From Rhodophyticola sp017644125 (lineage in GTDB: Bacteria; Pseudomonadota; Alphaproteobacteria; Rhodobacterales; Rhodobacteraceae), in NCBI RefSeq assembly GCF_042140125.1, contig NZ_CP159473.1: a DNA stretch of 64,000 bases; one strand, given 5' to 3'. Each line of letters begins with the position of its first letter. The stretch's first letter is position 1. Of the stretch, positions 50,864-60,253 are shown in pieces. The notes beneath the pieces are model-generated. The model saw only the letters and a program-made list of their open reading frames with translations, had not been told where the DNA came from and searched no databases. A program made the translations under genes and the position numbers.

Positions 50864-51819
50864 GCGGGCGCCATCACGCATAACAGTTCGAACAGCACCG
50901 ACGCGCCCAGCCAGGCCGTGCCGCCCGACGGGTCGAAGGGCGGCGAGACCTCCACCAGGTCGGCGCCGATGATGTCCAGCCCCCGAAGCGCCCGCACACA
51001 CTGGATTGCCTGAAAACTCGTCGGGCCGCCCACCTCGGGCGTGCCGGTGCCCGGCGCATAGGCCGGGTCGATGAAATCGATGTCGAAGCTCAGATAGGCG
51101 GGCGCGGTGCCGACGACGGCCCGCGCCTCCTCCATCACCGGGCCGAAACCGCGATCGAAACACTCCTCAATCGGGACGATGCGAATGCCGTGGCGATGCC
51201 CGAAATCGAAATCCTCGGTGTCATAGGCCGTGCCGCGCATGCCGATCATCACGGTCCGCTCAGGCGCGATCAGGCCTTCGGTCACCGCCTGCCGGAACGG
51301 GTTTCCATGGGTCAGCGTCTGGCCCCCGAAATAGGGCGGATAGAGATCGGTGTGGCTGTCCAGCAGGATCAGGCCGAAGGCTTCCCCCCGCGCGGCTTTC
51401 AGCGCCCTCAGCACGGTCAGCGTGCAAAGATGGTCGCCCCCCACCATCAGCGGCCGGATGCCGTGTGCCAGAACTCCGGCGATGAAGGTTTCGGCATTGC
51501 CAAGCGCCTCGTCCTGATCGACGGGGCTCATCGCCACATCGCCCAGATCGGCGCACTGCATGGCAGCGAACGGCGTCTGGCCCGTGGCACGGTTCATTGC
51601 GCGGATCATGGTGGAGGCGTCGCGCAGGGCGCGCGGCCCATGGCGCGCGCCGGGCCGGTTCGAGGTGGCCCCGTCCCACGGCAAGCCGAAGAACCCCAGA
51701 TCCACCTCCGCCCGGCGCGGGTCCTCCGGGCCCAGATAGGGCAGGCGCATGAAGGTGGGCACGCCGGCATAGCGCGGCAGATCGGCCCCCGAGGGCGGGA
51801 TGAAGAACGGATCGGACAT
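50860..51819 (-). CDS. Agmatinase-like ureohydrolase
   Basis: 319 residues from the ATG at 51819, 5 bp after AAAGGAGG. Arginase/agmatinase-superfamily metal ligands are present: GGDHLCT, DSHTDLY (D-x-H-x-D) and SFDIDFIDPAYAPGTGTPEVGG (D-x-D). N-terminal FFGLPWDGATSNRPGARHGPRALR is typical. Agmatinase, guanidinobutyrase or related activities are possible; the substrate cannot be fixed. Overlaps the RdhA-like gene by 4 nt, suggesting one operon. Confidence 0.85.
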   Translation of the reverse strand: MSDPFFIPPSGADLPRYAGVPTFMRLPYLGPEDPRRAEVDLGFFGLPWDGATSNRPGARHGPRALRDASTMIRAMNRATGQTPFAAMQCADLGDVAMSPVDQDEALGNAETFIAGVLAHGIRPLMVGGDHLCTLTVLRALKAARGEAFGLILLDSHTDLYPPYFGGQTLTHGNPFRQAVTEGLIAPERTVMIGMRGTAYDTEDFDFGHRHGIRIVPIEECFDRGFGPVMEEARAVVGTAPAYLSFDIDFIDPAYAPGTGTPEVGGPTSFQAIQCVRALRGLDIIGADLVEVSPPFDPSGGTAWLGASVLFELLCVMAPA

Positions 51820-51865
51820 GACGCCTCCTTTTCGGCGGGAAGCTAACAGCGCGCCGATGCCCCTG

Positions 51866-52462
51866 TCACGCGTCCAGTTCGGCATCCCAGTAGAGGAAAT
51901 CGAGCCAGCTTTCATGCAGGTGGTTGGGGGGGAATTTGCGCCCCATGTTGCGCAACTCCTCCGAGCCGGGCTGACGCGGCGGCTTGCGCAGCGACATGCC
52001 CGTCTGTCGCAGGCTTCTGGAGCCCTTCTTGAGATTGCAGCGCGAACAGGCCGCGACCACGTTTTCCCAGCTCGTGATCCCGCCGCGGGCGCGCGGCACC
52101 ACATGGTCGAAGGTCAGATCGCCCCGGCCGCCGCAATACTGGCAGCTGAATTCGTCCCTCAAAAACAAATTAAAGCGCGTGAAGGCCACGCGCTTTTGAG
52201 GTTTCACATAGTCTTTCAGAACCACGACCGAGGGTATTCGGATCACCGTTGTCGGGCTGCGCACGACCTCGTCATATTCGGCGACGATCTGCACCCGGTC
52301 CAGATATGCGGCCTTCACCGCGTCCTGCCATGGCCAGAGAGACAGCGGATAGTAGGAGAGCGGCCGGTAATCGGCGTTCAGCACCAATGCCGGGTTCTGC
52401 TTGAGGCCACCGGCCTCGCGCACGAAACTGGTTCGGAAATCGCCGTCGCCTGCCAGTATCAT
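51866..52462 (-). CDS. HNH endonuclease family protein
   Basis: 198 residues from the ATG at 52462, which has GGAGG 5 bp upstream; in-frame ATGs up to 52528 lack such a site. N-terminal VLNADYRPLSYYPLSLWPWQDAVKA and the HNH domain with zinc-finger cysteines CQYCGGRGDLTFDHVVPRARGGITSWENVVAACSRCNLKKG. This group is widespread and chromosomal in Rhodobacterales and is not associated with a restriction system here. Confidence 0.88.
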   Translation of the reverse strand: MILAGDGDFRTSFVREAGGLKQNPALVLNADYRPLSYYPLSLWPWQDAVKAAYLDRVQIVAEYDEVVRSPTTVIRIPSVVVLKDYVKPQKRVAFTRFNLFLRDEFSCQYCGGRGDLTFDHVVPRARGGITSWENVVAACSRCNLKKGSRSLRQTGMSLRKPPRQPGSEELRNMGRKFPPNHLHESWLDFLYWDAELDA

Positions 52463-52663
52463 CCGCGCCTCCATTCCCATGCCAGCCGCCATTCCAGGCC
52501 TTGCGTCGGGGGCACCCACTCCGGCCATGCGCTGACTATATATAGGCTTCCGCCCCTGACAACCCCCGCAATATGCTGTGGCTGCCGCCTGAAGGGATAC
52601 CTGCGCTCCCTGACAGAATTGTGACGTTATCCACAGCTTTTCCGATACCGGCCCGCCCGGGGC

Positions 52664-53338
52664 TCAGCCCGGGTTCTCAACCCCGAACCGGTCCCGCAGA
52701 AAGGCAAGCGCGACGCTCAACCCGTCGGGCGCGATCCCGTGGCCCGTGCCCTTCATGATATGGGCATAGACATCGAACCCCGCGCCCTGAAGCGCTTCGG
52801 CGGCTTCGGGCAGGGATTGCGGCGGCACCACATCGTCCGCATCGCCATGGATCAGCAGAACCGGCGGGCGCATCCTGACCTCGTCGGCAAGCAGTTCGGG
52901 GCCCAGAAGACGCCCCGAAAACCCCACGACGCCGGCAAACTCGGCATCCCGGCGCGGCGCCACATGCAGGCCCATCATCGTGCCCTGGCTGAACCCGACC
53001 AGCGCCACGCGCTCAGCTTGCAGGCCTTCCTCGGCCATCACCGCATCCAGAAACGCGTTGAGATCCTTGACCGCGCGGACCATCCCCTGTTCGGCCTGCT
53101 CCTCCGAGGAGCCGTCGATCCACGGGATCGGGAACCATTGAAAGCCCATCGGGTTCATCGCCGAGCGTTCCGGCGCATCGGGGGCCACGAACACGGTGTT
53201 CGGCAAATGATCGGCCAGCGGGTCCGCCAGTCCCAGCAGATCCTTGCCATCGGCGCCATAGCCGTGAAGGAATACGACAAGGCTGTCCGCCTGTCCCGAT
53301 TGCGCGGCCTTGCGGCCGAAATCCAATACCCGCGTCAC
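52664..53338 (-). CDS. Carboxylesterase/phospholipase-family alpha/beta hydrolase
   Basis: 224 residues from a GTG at 53338 overlapping the alkA-like stop (GTGA). Features are LVVFLHGYGADGKDLLGLAD (oxyanion), the nucleophile elbow VALVGFSQGTMMGLH, Asp in IHGDADDVVPPQS and His in KGTGHGIAPDG. Similar to YpfH/acyl-protein-thioesterase-like esterases. Substrate unknown. Confidence 0.88.
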   Translation of the reverse strand: MTRVLDFGRKAAQSGQADSLVVFLHGYGADGKDLLGLADPLADHLPNTVFVAPDAPERSAMNPMGFQWFPIPWIDGSSEEQAEQGMVRAVKDLNAFLDAVMAEEGLQAERVALVGFSQGTMMGLHVAPRRDAEFAGVVGFSGRLLGPELLADEVRMRPPVLLIHGDADDVVPPQSLPEAAEALQGAGFDVYAHIMKGTGHGIAPDGLSVALAFLRDRFGVENPG

Positions 53339-53955
53339 CTGATCCCCTCTCGATCCTTTGCAACCCGGTAGTAGGCCCAAAGCGCGCGGGCGGCAACCGC
53401 GCGCCAGGGTGACCAGGGCTCCGCCATCCGGCGCAGCGCGGCTTCGTCCGGGCGTGCGGCAAGGTCGAAAACCAGCCGCGCGCTTTCCTGCAGGGCCAGA
53501 TCGCCGGCGGCGAAGACATCCGCATGCCCGAGGGAGAATTTCGCGTAGATCTCTGCCGTCCAGCGCCCGATCCCCGGCACCCGGATCAGCTCGGCCACCA
53601 CGGCCTCAGGCGCCATCTCGCGAAGGGCCGCATAATCCAGATCCGCCTCCGCCAGGGCGCGGGCGTAGCGCATCTTGGGCCGGCTAAGACCAACGGCTTT
53701 CAGGGTGGCATCGTCGGCGGCACGCACGGTGCGCGCGTCGTTCAGGCCCGCCGCCTCGATCCGCGCCCAGATCACGGCCGCCGACGCGGTGGAGACCTGC
53801 TGGCTGACAATCGCGCTCAGGAGGGCCGCGAATCCGTCCCCGCGCAGCCGCAGCGGCAAGGCCCCCACGGCATCCAGAACCGGCCCGAACCGCGGCTCCA
53901 GCGCCACCAGCGCCGCCGCGCCCCGATCCAGATCTTGCCTGTTCCGAATACGCAT
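53335..53955 (-). CDS. AlkA-like DNA-3-methyladenine glycosylase
   Basis: 206 residues from the ATG at 53955 with GAAAGGG upstream. HhH-GPD fold: AIVSQQVSTASAAVIWARI, the hairpin ELIRVPGIGRWTAEIYAKFSLG and the catalytic Asp in VFAAGDLALQESA. It removes alkylated bases in base excision repair. It lacks the AlkA N-terminal beta domain, as do most alphaproteobacterial homologs. Confidence 0.9.
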   Translation of the reverse strand: MRIRNRQDLDRGAAALVALEPRFGPVLDAVGALPLRLRGDGFAALLSAIVSQQVSTASAAVIWARIEAAGLNDARTVRAADDATLKAVGLSRPKMRYARALAEADLDYAALREMAPEAVVAELIRVPGIGRWTAEIYAKFSLGHADVFAAGDLALQESARLVFDLAARPDEAALRRMAEPWSPWRAVAARALWAYYRVAKDREGIR

Positions 53956-54069
53956 CGCACCCTTTCTTCCGGCCAGAGATATCGCGCACAACCGGTCCGA
54001 CACCGGTCGGAGCATGCTGGAAATCACATAGCGCTGGACCCCGCACAGGCTCTGCGATACGCCTCTGTC

Positions 54070-55302
54070 ATGACTGATGCAACGGCCCCCGACATCGTGA
54101 TCGACGACGCGCGCGCCCGGCGAAATGTGGCCGTGCTTGTCGGCGCTCAGGCAATACTGGGCAGCCAGATCACCATGATCTTCGTGGTCGGCGGCCTGGC
54201 CGGGCTGATGATCGCCCCCTCGCCCGCGCTGGCGACATTGCCGATCTCGCTCATCGTCTTCGGCTCGATGACGACGGCGCCCTGGCTCTCGGCGGTGATG
54301 CAGCGGTTTGGCCGCAAGACCGGCTTTTTTCTCGGCGCGGTCGGCGGGGCCATCGGCTCTCTCATCGCGGCGACCGGGCTCTATCTCGACAGTTTCCCGA
54401 TGTTCCTCGTCGGGTCCTATTTCACCGGCATCTACATGTCCGCCCAGGGCTTCTACCGCTTCGCCGCCGCCGATACCGCGTCCGAGGCGTTTCGGCCCAA
54501 GGCGATTTCCTACGTCATGGCGGGTGGGCTGATCTCGGCCATCATCGGCCCGCAACTGGTCAAGGTCACCAACGATCTGACGGTGGTGCCGTTTCTGGGC
54601 ACCTATGCCGTGGCGATGCTCATCAACCTCGCCGGGATGGCGATGTTCCTTTTCCTCGATCTGCCGCCCGCGCCCAAGCCGCGCCCCGGTGCCGCCGCCA
54701 TCCGCAGCCGCACGGCCTTGCTGAAAGACCCGCGCATCGCGGTCGCGGTGATCTGCGCGATGGTGACCTATGCGCTGATGAACCTGATGATGACCTCGAC
54801 GCCGCTTGCGGTGGTCGGCTGCGGCTTCACCACTGGGAACGCGGCCGATGTGGTCACCGCGCATGTGATCGCGATGTTCGCGCCGTCCTTCTTCACCGGC
54901 CATCTGATTGCGCGCTTCGGGGCGACCCGTATCGTGGCCATCGGCCTGCTTTGCCTCGCGGCGGCGGGTGTGGTCGCGCTGACCGGGGTGGAGCTTTACC
55001 AGTTCTTCGGCGCGCTTGTTCTGTTGGGCATCGGCTGGAATTTCGGCTTCATCGGCGCCACCGCCATGCTGCAGGCGGCCCATGAGCCCGAAGAACGCGG
55101 CCGGGTGCAGGGGATGAACGATTTTCTGGTGTTCGGCTGCGTGACGCTGGCCTCTCTCAGTTCGGGCGTCCTGATGAATTCGGGCGGCACGGATGTGGTC
55201 GCCGGCTGGACGGCGGTCAATATCGCGATGATCCCGTTTCTGACGCTTGCGGGCGGCGCGCTGATCTGGCTGTCGCTGCGGCCGAAATCCGAAACGGCCT
55301 GA
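54070..55302 (+). CDS. MFS transporter
   Basis: 410 residues with about twelve membrane segments. The loop 2-3 motif appears as MQRFGRKTGFFLGAVGGAIGS. A helix-break in TM4-5 (YFTGIYMSAQGFYRFAAADT) and a second half beginning near residue 215 follow MFS layout. Substrate unknown. It is divergent from the alkA-like gene with 114 bp between. Confidence 0.88.
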   Translation: MTDATAPDIVIDDARARRNVAVLVGAQAILGSQITMIFVVGGLAGLMIAPSPALATLPISLIVFGSMTTAPWLSAVMQRFGRKTGFFLGAVGGAIGSLIAATGLYLDSFPMFLVGSYFTGIYMSAQGFYRFAAADTASEAFRPKAISYVMAGGLISAIIGPQLVKVTNDLTVVPFLGTYAVAMLINLAGMAMFLFLDLPPAPKPRPGAAAIRSRTALLKDPRIAVAVICAMVTYALMNLMMTSTPLAVVGCGFTTGNAADVVTAHVIAMFAPSFFTGHLIARFGATRIVAIGLLCLAAAGVVALTGVELYQFFGALVLLGIGWNFGFIGATAMLQAAHEPEERGRVQGMNDFLVFGCVTLASLSSGVLMNSGGTDVVAGWTAVNIAMIPFLTLAGGALIWLSLRPKSETA

Positions 55303-55333
55303 GACAGCGCCCGCTCCGCTTCCCTGCCTGGGC

Positions 55334-56104
55334 TCACCAGCGCCCGGTTGCCGAAACCCAGATCAGCCGCGCGCGCCGGGCGAACTCGCTTTCATCCAGC
55401 TTGCCCTCGATCACGCGTTCGGGCAGGTCGCGGGCCGCCCTCAACGTCCCTTCCGCCCGCCAGCCTGCGTAAAGTGCCGCGGCAGCGTCGCGGCCGACGG
55501 CAGCGCGGGCGGCGCGCGCCCGGGTCAGTTCCGCCAGACCGCGCGCGGCCAGATCCCGCACGCCCTGCGGCGTTCCGTCCAGAAGCGGCACCCGCCCCCG
55601 CGCCTCCAGTGCCGGCACGGCCCGCAGCAGGGCCGCCACCCCGCTTGCAAACCCGTAAGCGCGGATCGGCGCTTCGGCCGCATCGGTTGCGCCAAGCGCC
55701 CGCGCCGCGGCCCAGATCAGATTGCCGCTCGTGGCCGCGATATAGTCGTCGAAATGCGCCTGATCCTCGAACGCGTCCTTGTAGATATCCCACCGCCGCG
55801 CGGCCACCAGCGCATCAAGAAGACCGGCATCCCCCGGGCGCACGGCCGCGGCAAGGGGGGCCGCGACCTCATGGGCGCGGGGCGCCCTGCCCGCGGCCAG
55901 TTCCTCCACCACATCGCGCCAGAATTGCAGCCGCATCTCGGCGATCATCGGCTCTTCGGTGACCCAGGGCGCGCGGCTCACCTCCACATTGAACGCATAA
56001 AGCGGAAACAGGACCTGCCGCGCCGCGGGCGGCGCCGCCATCGCGGCAAGGAACCGGTCCGGGTCAGCACGGCGGACGATCTCGGCGCAGGCCTCCAGCG
56101 TCAT
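55334..56104 (-). CDS. Squalene/phytoene synthase family protein
   Basis: 256 residues from the ATG at 56104 that overlaps the upstream stop (ATGA). The pattern DRFLAAMAAPPAARQVLFPLYAFNVEVSRAPW and EMRLQFWRDVVEEL resembles the first prenyl-synthase region, but Asp-rich motifs of true squalene or phytoene synthases are degenerate. This is the Ndufaf6-like branch linked to complex I assembly in mitochondria. A role in carotenoid synthesis is therefore unlikely. Confidence 0.8.
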   Translation of the reverse strand: MTLEACAEIVRRADPDRFLAAMAAPPAARQVLFPLYAFNVEVSRAPWVTEEPMIAEMRLQFWRDVVEELAAGRAPRAHEVAAPLAAAVRPGDAGLLDALVAARRWDIYKDAFEDQAHFDDYIAATSGNLIWAAARALGATDAAEAPIRAYGFASGVAALLRAVPALEARGRVPLLDGTPQGVRDLAARGLAELTRARAARAAVGRDAAAALYAGWRAEGTLRAARDLPERVIEGKLDESEFARRARLIWVSATGRW

Positions 56105-56808
56105 GCCGGGCGCACCACGGACAGCAGGTAACCGGTTTCGCGCGCGTGGGCGCGCCAGGCGGCAATCTCCCGCTCCGCCTCCTCCAGAACCTGCCGCAAC
56201 TCCGCATCCGCGCCGGGTTTCAGGGCGGCAATCCGTGCTTCCATCGGGCGATAATAGCTTTCCCATGCCACGTCCGACAGCCGCCGCGTGCCGAGTGTTT
56301 CATAACCGACGGCCCAGATCTGACGAGCGATCTCGTGTGCGTCGCGCACGTCATACCCTTCCCAAAGCGCGCGCGCGCCGTCCGACGGGGCCGCGCTGAA
56401 CAGGCAGGGTTCGGAAAACGCCACCGCACCGCCCGGCCTCAGCGCGTCGCGCCAGCCCCGCAGCGCCGCTTCGATGCCCAGAAAATAGACCGCGCCGGCG
56501 CACCAGATCAGATCGAACCGGCCCTCCAGCGCCGCCATATCGCCGACCCGGAGCGTCACCCGCGGGTTGCCCTGAAACCGCTCCCGCGCGGCCTCCACAA
56601 ACGGCGCATGGGCATCGATCGCCGTCACATGGCCCTCGGGCGCGGCCCTGAGCAGCGCGCCGATATCGCCGCCCGGTCCACAGGCCGCATCGCAGATACG
56701 CGCATCGGGGCGCGCGCCCGCAACCGCCGCGGCCCAGGCCACATCGGCGGTTTCGCCCGGCCCTTCGCGCGGCAGATCCGCATGCAATCTGAAGAAGGCC
56801 GCATTCAT
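56101..56808 (-). CDS. Class I SAM-dependent methyltransferase
   Basis: 235 residues. SAM motif I ICDAACGPGGDIGALL, motif II acidic VTAIDAHAPFVEAAR, motif with VGDMAALEGRFDLIWCAGAVYF. Small-molecule type; substrate unknown. Overlaps both neighbours by 4 nt (cimA stop/start and phytoene-synthase-like start), forming a tight three-gene unit with cimA. Confidence 0.85.
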   Translation of the reverse strand: MNAAFFRLHADLPREGPGETADVAWAAAVAGARPDARICDAACGPGGDIGALLRAAPEGHVTAIDAHAPFVEAARERFQGNPRVTLRVGDMAALEGRFDLIWCAGAVYFLGIEAALRGWRDALRPGGAVAFSEPCLFSAAPSDGARALWEGYDVRDAHEIARQIWAVGYETLGTRRLSDVAWESYYRPMEARIAALKPGADAELRQVLEEAEREIAAWRAHARETGYLLSVVRPA

Positions 56809-58427
56809 GACCCCACAGCCCCGTCACGCACCAGCTTCCACATCACCGCATCCAGCAGCGCCTCGAACGAGGCATCCACGATATTGGCGGAGACGCCCAC
56901 CGTGGACCATCGCCGCCCTTGCCCGTCCTCGCTGTCGATGATGACGCGGGTCACGGCCTCCGTCCCGCCCTGGGTGATGCGCACCTTGAAATCCACCAGC
57001 CGGATATCGTCGATATAGCTCTGATAGGGCCCCAGATCCTTGGCCAGCGCCTTGGCCAGCGCGTTCACCGGGCCCCGATCGCTGCCGGTCTCGTCCATCA
57101 ACTCGCTAACCGACAGCATTTTCTGATCGCCGATCTTCACAACCACCACGGCCTCCGACAGGCTGACCATCCGGTCGTATTTGTTCTTCCGCCGCTCGAC
57201 CGTGACCTTGTAGCGCTTCACCTCGAAAAACCGCGGCATCCGGCCAAGGATACGCCGCGCCAGAAGCTCGAAACTGGCCTGCGCGGTGTCGTAGGAATAG
57301 CCCTGATCCTCACGTGCCTTGATCTCGTCGAGGATGCGCGGCAGGGCCGCATCGCCGGATGCCACCTCCAGCCCCGCCTCGGCCAGACGGCGGCGCAGGT
57401 TGGATTGCCCCGCCTGGTTCGACATCGGCACGATCCGCGCATTGCCCACGGTCGCCGGGTCGACATGCTCATAGGTCGTGGGGTCTTTCAGGATCGCGCT
57501 GGCATGCAGCCCCGCCTTGTGCGCAAAGGCCGAAGCCCCGACATAGGGCGCCTGCCGGTGGGGCACGCGGTTCAGGATATCGTCCAGCATACGGCTGATC
57601 CGCGTCAGCCCCTCCAGCGCCTCCGGCGCGACGCCCGTTTCATAGCGGCTGGCATAGGGCTCTTTCAGAAGCAGGGTCGGGATCAACGTCGTCAGATTGG
57701 CATTGCCGCAGCGTTCGCCCAGACCGTTCAGCGTGCCCTGGATCTGCCGCGCGCCGGCCTCCACTGCGGCCAGGCTGCCGGCCACGGCGGTTTCGGTGTC
57801 GTTATGGGTGTGGATGCCAAGCCGGTCACCGGGGATGCCCGCGGCGATCACCGCTTCCGTCACCCGGCGGATGTCATCGGGCAGGGTTCCGCCATTGGTG
57901 TCGCACAGCACCACCCACCGCGCCCCGGCATCAAGTGCGGCCTGCAGGCAATCGAGCGCATATCCCGGGTCGGCACGGTAGCCGTCGAAGAAATGCTCCG
58001 CGTCGTAAAGCGCCTCCCGGCCCTGAGCGGTCAGATGCGCGAAGGATTTCGAGAGATTGTCGAGGTTTTCCTCAAGCGAGATGCCAAGCGCGGTTTCCAC
58101 GTGGAATACATGGGATTTGCCCACCAGACAGACGGCAGAAGTGCCTGCGTTGAGGACACCCGCCAGCACCTCGTCATTCTCCGCCGAGCGGCCCGCGCGC
58201 TTGGTCATCCCGAATGCCGTCATCGTCGCCCGGGTGTTCGGCGCGGTCTCGAAAAACGCGCTGTCAGTGGGGTTCGCGCCGGGCCAGCCGCCTTCGATGT
58301 AATCAACCCCGAGCCTGTCGAGCGCTTCGGCGATGCGGATCTTCTCCGGCGTGGAGAACTGCACCCCTTGCGTCTGCTGCCCGTCGCGGAGAGTGGTGTC
58401 GAAGAGATAGAGGCGGTCCTTAGCCAT
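56805..58427 (-). CDS. cimA: (R)-citramalate synthase
   Basis: 540 residues from the ATG at 58427 (MAKDRLYLFDTTLRDGQQTQG). HMGL-like barrel with DTTLRDGQQ, VDYIEGGWPGANPTD, the metal-binding HTHNDTETAVAGSLAAVEAGARQIQGTLNGLGERCGNANL, and the C-terminal LeuA allosteric dimer domain with VGVSANIVDASFEAL. It condenses pyruvate and acetyl-CoA toward isoleucine. Length and domain order match CimA rather than 2-isopropylmalate synthase. Confidence 0.92.
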   Translation of the reverse strand: MAKDRLYLFDTTLRDGQQTQGVQFSTPEKIRIAEALDRLGVDYIEGGWPGANPTDSAFFETAPNTRATMTAFGMTKRAGRSAENDEVLAGVLNAGTSAVCLVGKSHVFHVETALGISLEENLDNLSKSFAHLTAQGREALYDAEHFFDGYRADPGYALDCLQAALDAGARWVVLCDTNGGTLPDDIRRVTEAVIAAGIPGDRLGIHTHNDTETAVAGSLAAVEAGARQIQGTLNGLGERCGNANLTTLIPTLLLKEPYASRYETGVAPEALEGLTRISRMLDDILNRVPHRQAPYVGASAFAHKAGLHASAILKDPTTYEHVDPATVGNARIVPMSNQAGQSNLRRRLAEAGLEVASGDAALPRILDEIKAREDQGYSYDTAQASFELLARRILGRMPRFFEVKRYKVTVERRKNKYDRMVSLSEAVVVVKIGDQKMLSVSELMDETGSDRGPVNALAKALAKDLGPYQSYIDDIRLVDFKVRITQGGTEAVTRVIIDSEDGQGRRWSTVGVSANIVDASFEALLDAVMWKLVRDGAVGS

Positions 58428-58444
58428 GACGCGAGACCTCTTCC

Positions 58445-58497
58445 GGGCCGCCTGCGGCCCGGTTCGCCCCCGACCCGCCCCCGAGGGCGGGGGCGAA
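58445..58497. promoter_or_regulatory. GC-rich hairpins between cysS and cimA
   Basis: GGGCCGCCTGCGGCCC (58445-58460) and TTCGCCCCCG/CGGGGGCGAA (58463-58472 / 58488-58497) form two adjacent stem-loops in the cimA leader. They might be a transcription attenuator or merely local GC-rich structure; no leader peptide is visible. Confidence 0.4.
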
Positions 58498-58559
58498 ATC
58501 GCCCCCACCCTCGGGCCGGGGGCAAACCTGCGGTCGGTGTGGATCGGATGTGGGAGGGG

Positions 58560-60035
58560 TCATTCGGGCGCCTCCAGTTTGGAGGGGTCGAAGTCCGGAG
58601 TACGCTCAAAGGTCACGCCACTCTTGTCAATCATAACCCGGACCCCCGCGTCAGTGAGCTTCGACCTGATATGATCCGCTAGGTCCCAATTCTTCGATTG
58701 GCGTGCCTCGTTGATCTTGATGACCAGGTCCTCGATCTGGGCCGTCACATCAAATGCTTTGTCGATAGCCTTCCTGCGCCGCAATCTCTCGGTGTCGAGG
58801 TTGTCGAAACCGAGAAACGCCAAGGTTTCGTAAAATAGCAGAGCTGGTTCATCGTCGCGTTTATCGACCATCTTCGCGTCCATCGCCAAATCAAACAGGC
58901 GCGCCAGCGCACGGCTTGTGTTCAGATCATCGGCGAGGGCATCGACGACACCGCTGTCCGGCTTAAGACCATCGAACCTCCGGTTCGGATCGCTCAACAC
59001 TTTCCGCTTGAGAGTGTTCCAGCCCATGAGATGACCTTCCGCCTCCCGCATCTTCTTCTCCGTCCAGTCCATCGGCTTGGAGTAATGCGTCATCAGCATC
59101 ACGAAGCGGATCACCTCGCCCGGCACGCCCTGATCCAGCAGGTCACGCACGGTGAAGAAGTTGCCCAGGGATTTGGACATCTTCTTGCCCTCGACCTGCA
59201 GCATCTCGTTATGCATCCAGACGCGCGCGAAATCGCCCTCCGGGTGGGCGCACATGCTCTGCGCGATTTCGTTCTCGTGGTGGGGGAATTGCAGATCGAT
59301 GCCGCCGCCGTGGATGTCGAAGCTCTCCCCCAGCAACTCCCGCGCCATGGCCGAGCATTCGATATGCCAGCCGGGGCGGCCACGGCCAACTTTCTTGCCA
59401 TCAACCACTGGCCCATCCCAGCCCGGAAGGTCGTCGGTGGACGGCTTCCACAGCACGAAGTCCATCGGGTTCTTCTTGTAGGGCGCGACCTCCACCCGGG
59501 CGCCGGCGATCATGTCCTCCACCGTCCGGCCGGACAGCTTGCCGTAATCGGCATAGCTCTCGACGGCGAACAGCACATGCCCTTCGGCCTCGTAGGCATG
59601 CCCCCTGGCCACCAGATCGCCGATCATCGCGATCATCGCGCCGATCCATTCGGTGGCTCGCGGCTCCTGCGTGGGCCTCAGCGCGCCAAGCGCGTCCATA
59701 TCCTCGTGATACCAGCCGATCGTCTCTTCGGTCCGCTCGCGGATCAACTCCTCCAGGTTCCGGGGGTCGCCCGCCGCCTTGCGCTTCTGCGCGGTCGCGT
59801 TGATCTTGTCATCGACATCGGTGAAGTTCCGCACATAAGTGACGTGATCCTCGCCATAGACATGCCTGAGGAGCCGGTAGAGCACGTCGAACACCAGCAC
59901 GGGCCTCGCGTTGCCCAGATGCGCCCGGTCATAGACCGTAGGCCCGCAGACATACATCCGCACGTTTTCCGGATCGAGCGGCGTGAACCGTTCCTCCCGG
60001 CGGGTTTTGGTGTTTCTCAGACGGATCTCAACCAT
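58560..60035 (-). CDS. cysS: Cysteinyl-tRNA synthetase
   Basis: 491 residues from the ATG at 60035 (a GTG precedes it at 60038). Class I synthetase with zinc-binding Cys in MYVCGPTVYDRAHLGNAR (HIGH motif as HLGN), the second zinc Cys/His in WHIECSAM and HHENEIAQS, and KKMSKSLGN. The C-terminal DALR region (58560 to about 59000) has visibly lower GC and different codon use than the catalytic part. Confidence 0.96.
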   Translation of the reverse strand: MVEIRLRNTKTRREERFTPLDPENVRMYVCGPTVYDRAHLGNARPVLVFDVLYRLLRHVYGEDHVTYVRNFTDVDDKINATAQKRKAAGDPRNLEELIRERTEETIGWYHEDMDALGALRPTQEPRATEWIGAMIAMIGDLVARGHAYEAEGHVLFAVESYADYGKLSGRTVEDMIAGARVEVAPYKKNPMDFVLWKPSTDDLPGWDGPVVDGKKVGRGRPGWHIECSAMARELLGESFDIHGGGIDLQFPHHENEIAQSMCAHPEGDFARVWMHNEMLQVEGKKMSKSLGNFFTVRDLLDQGVPGEVIRFVMLMTHYSKPMDWTEKKMREAEGHLMGWNTLKRKVLSDPNRRFDGLKPDSGVVDALADDLNTSRALARLFDLAMDAKMVDKRDDEPALLFYETLAFLGFDNLDTERLRRRKAIDKAFDVTAQIEDLVIKINEARQSKNWDLADHIRSKLTDAGVRVMIDKSGVTFERTPDFDPSKLEAPE

Positions 60036-60253
60036 CACGGACAGCCTTTCGCCATAGCGCTCGCGCCGGCGGGGTAGCAGCTTCGGAGTGTTAGGGAAAC
60101 AAAGAAGACCGGCCCGCCGACAAATGTCAGACAGGAATATAAATGCCGCAAATCGGGGTCATCAGCAGGGTCATGACCCAGCCATACGCCTGCCCGTCAC
60201 GCAAATCAAGACCGGCGACGGCGGCGCAGCCCGGCCCGCTTGCATTCCGTTGT

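Noticed and set aside
55334..56104. Carotenoid biosynthesis gene (phytoene synthase)
   Set aside because: Asp-rich substrate motifs are degenerate and no other crt genes are nearby; it fits the Ndufaf6-like branch better.
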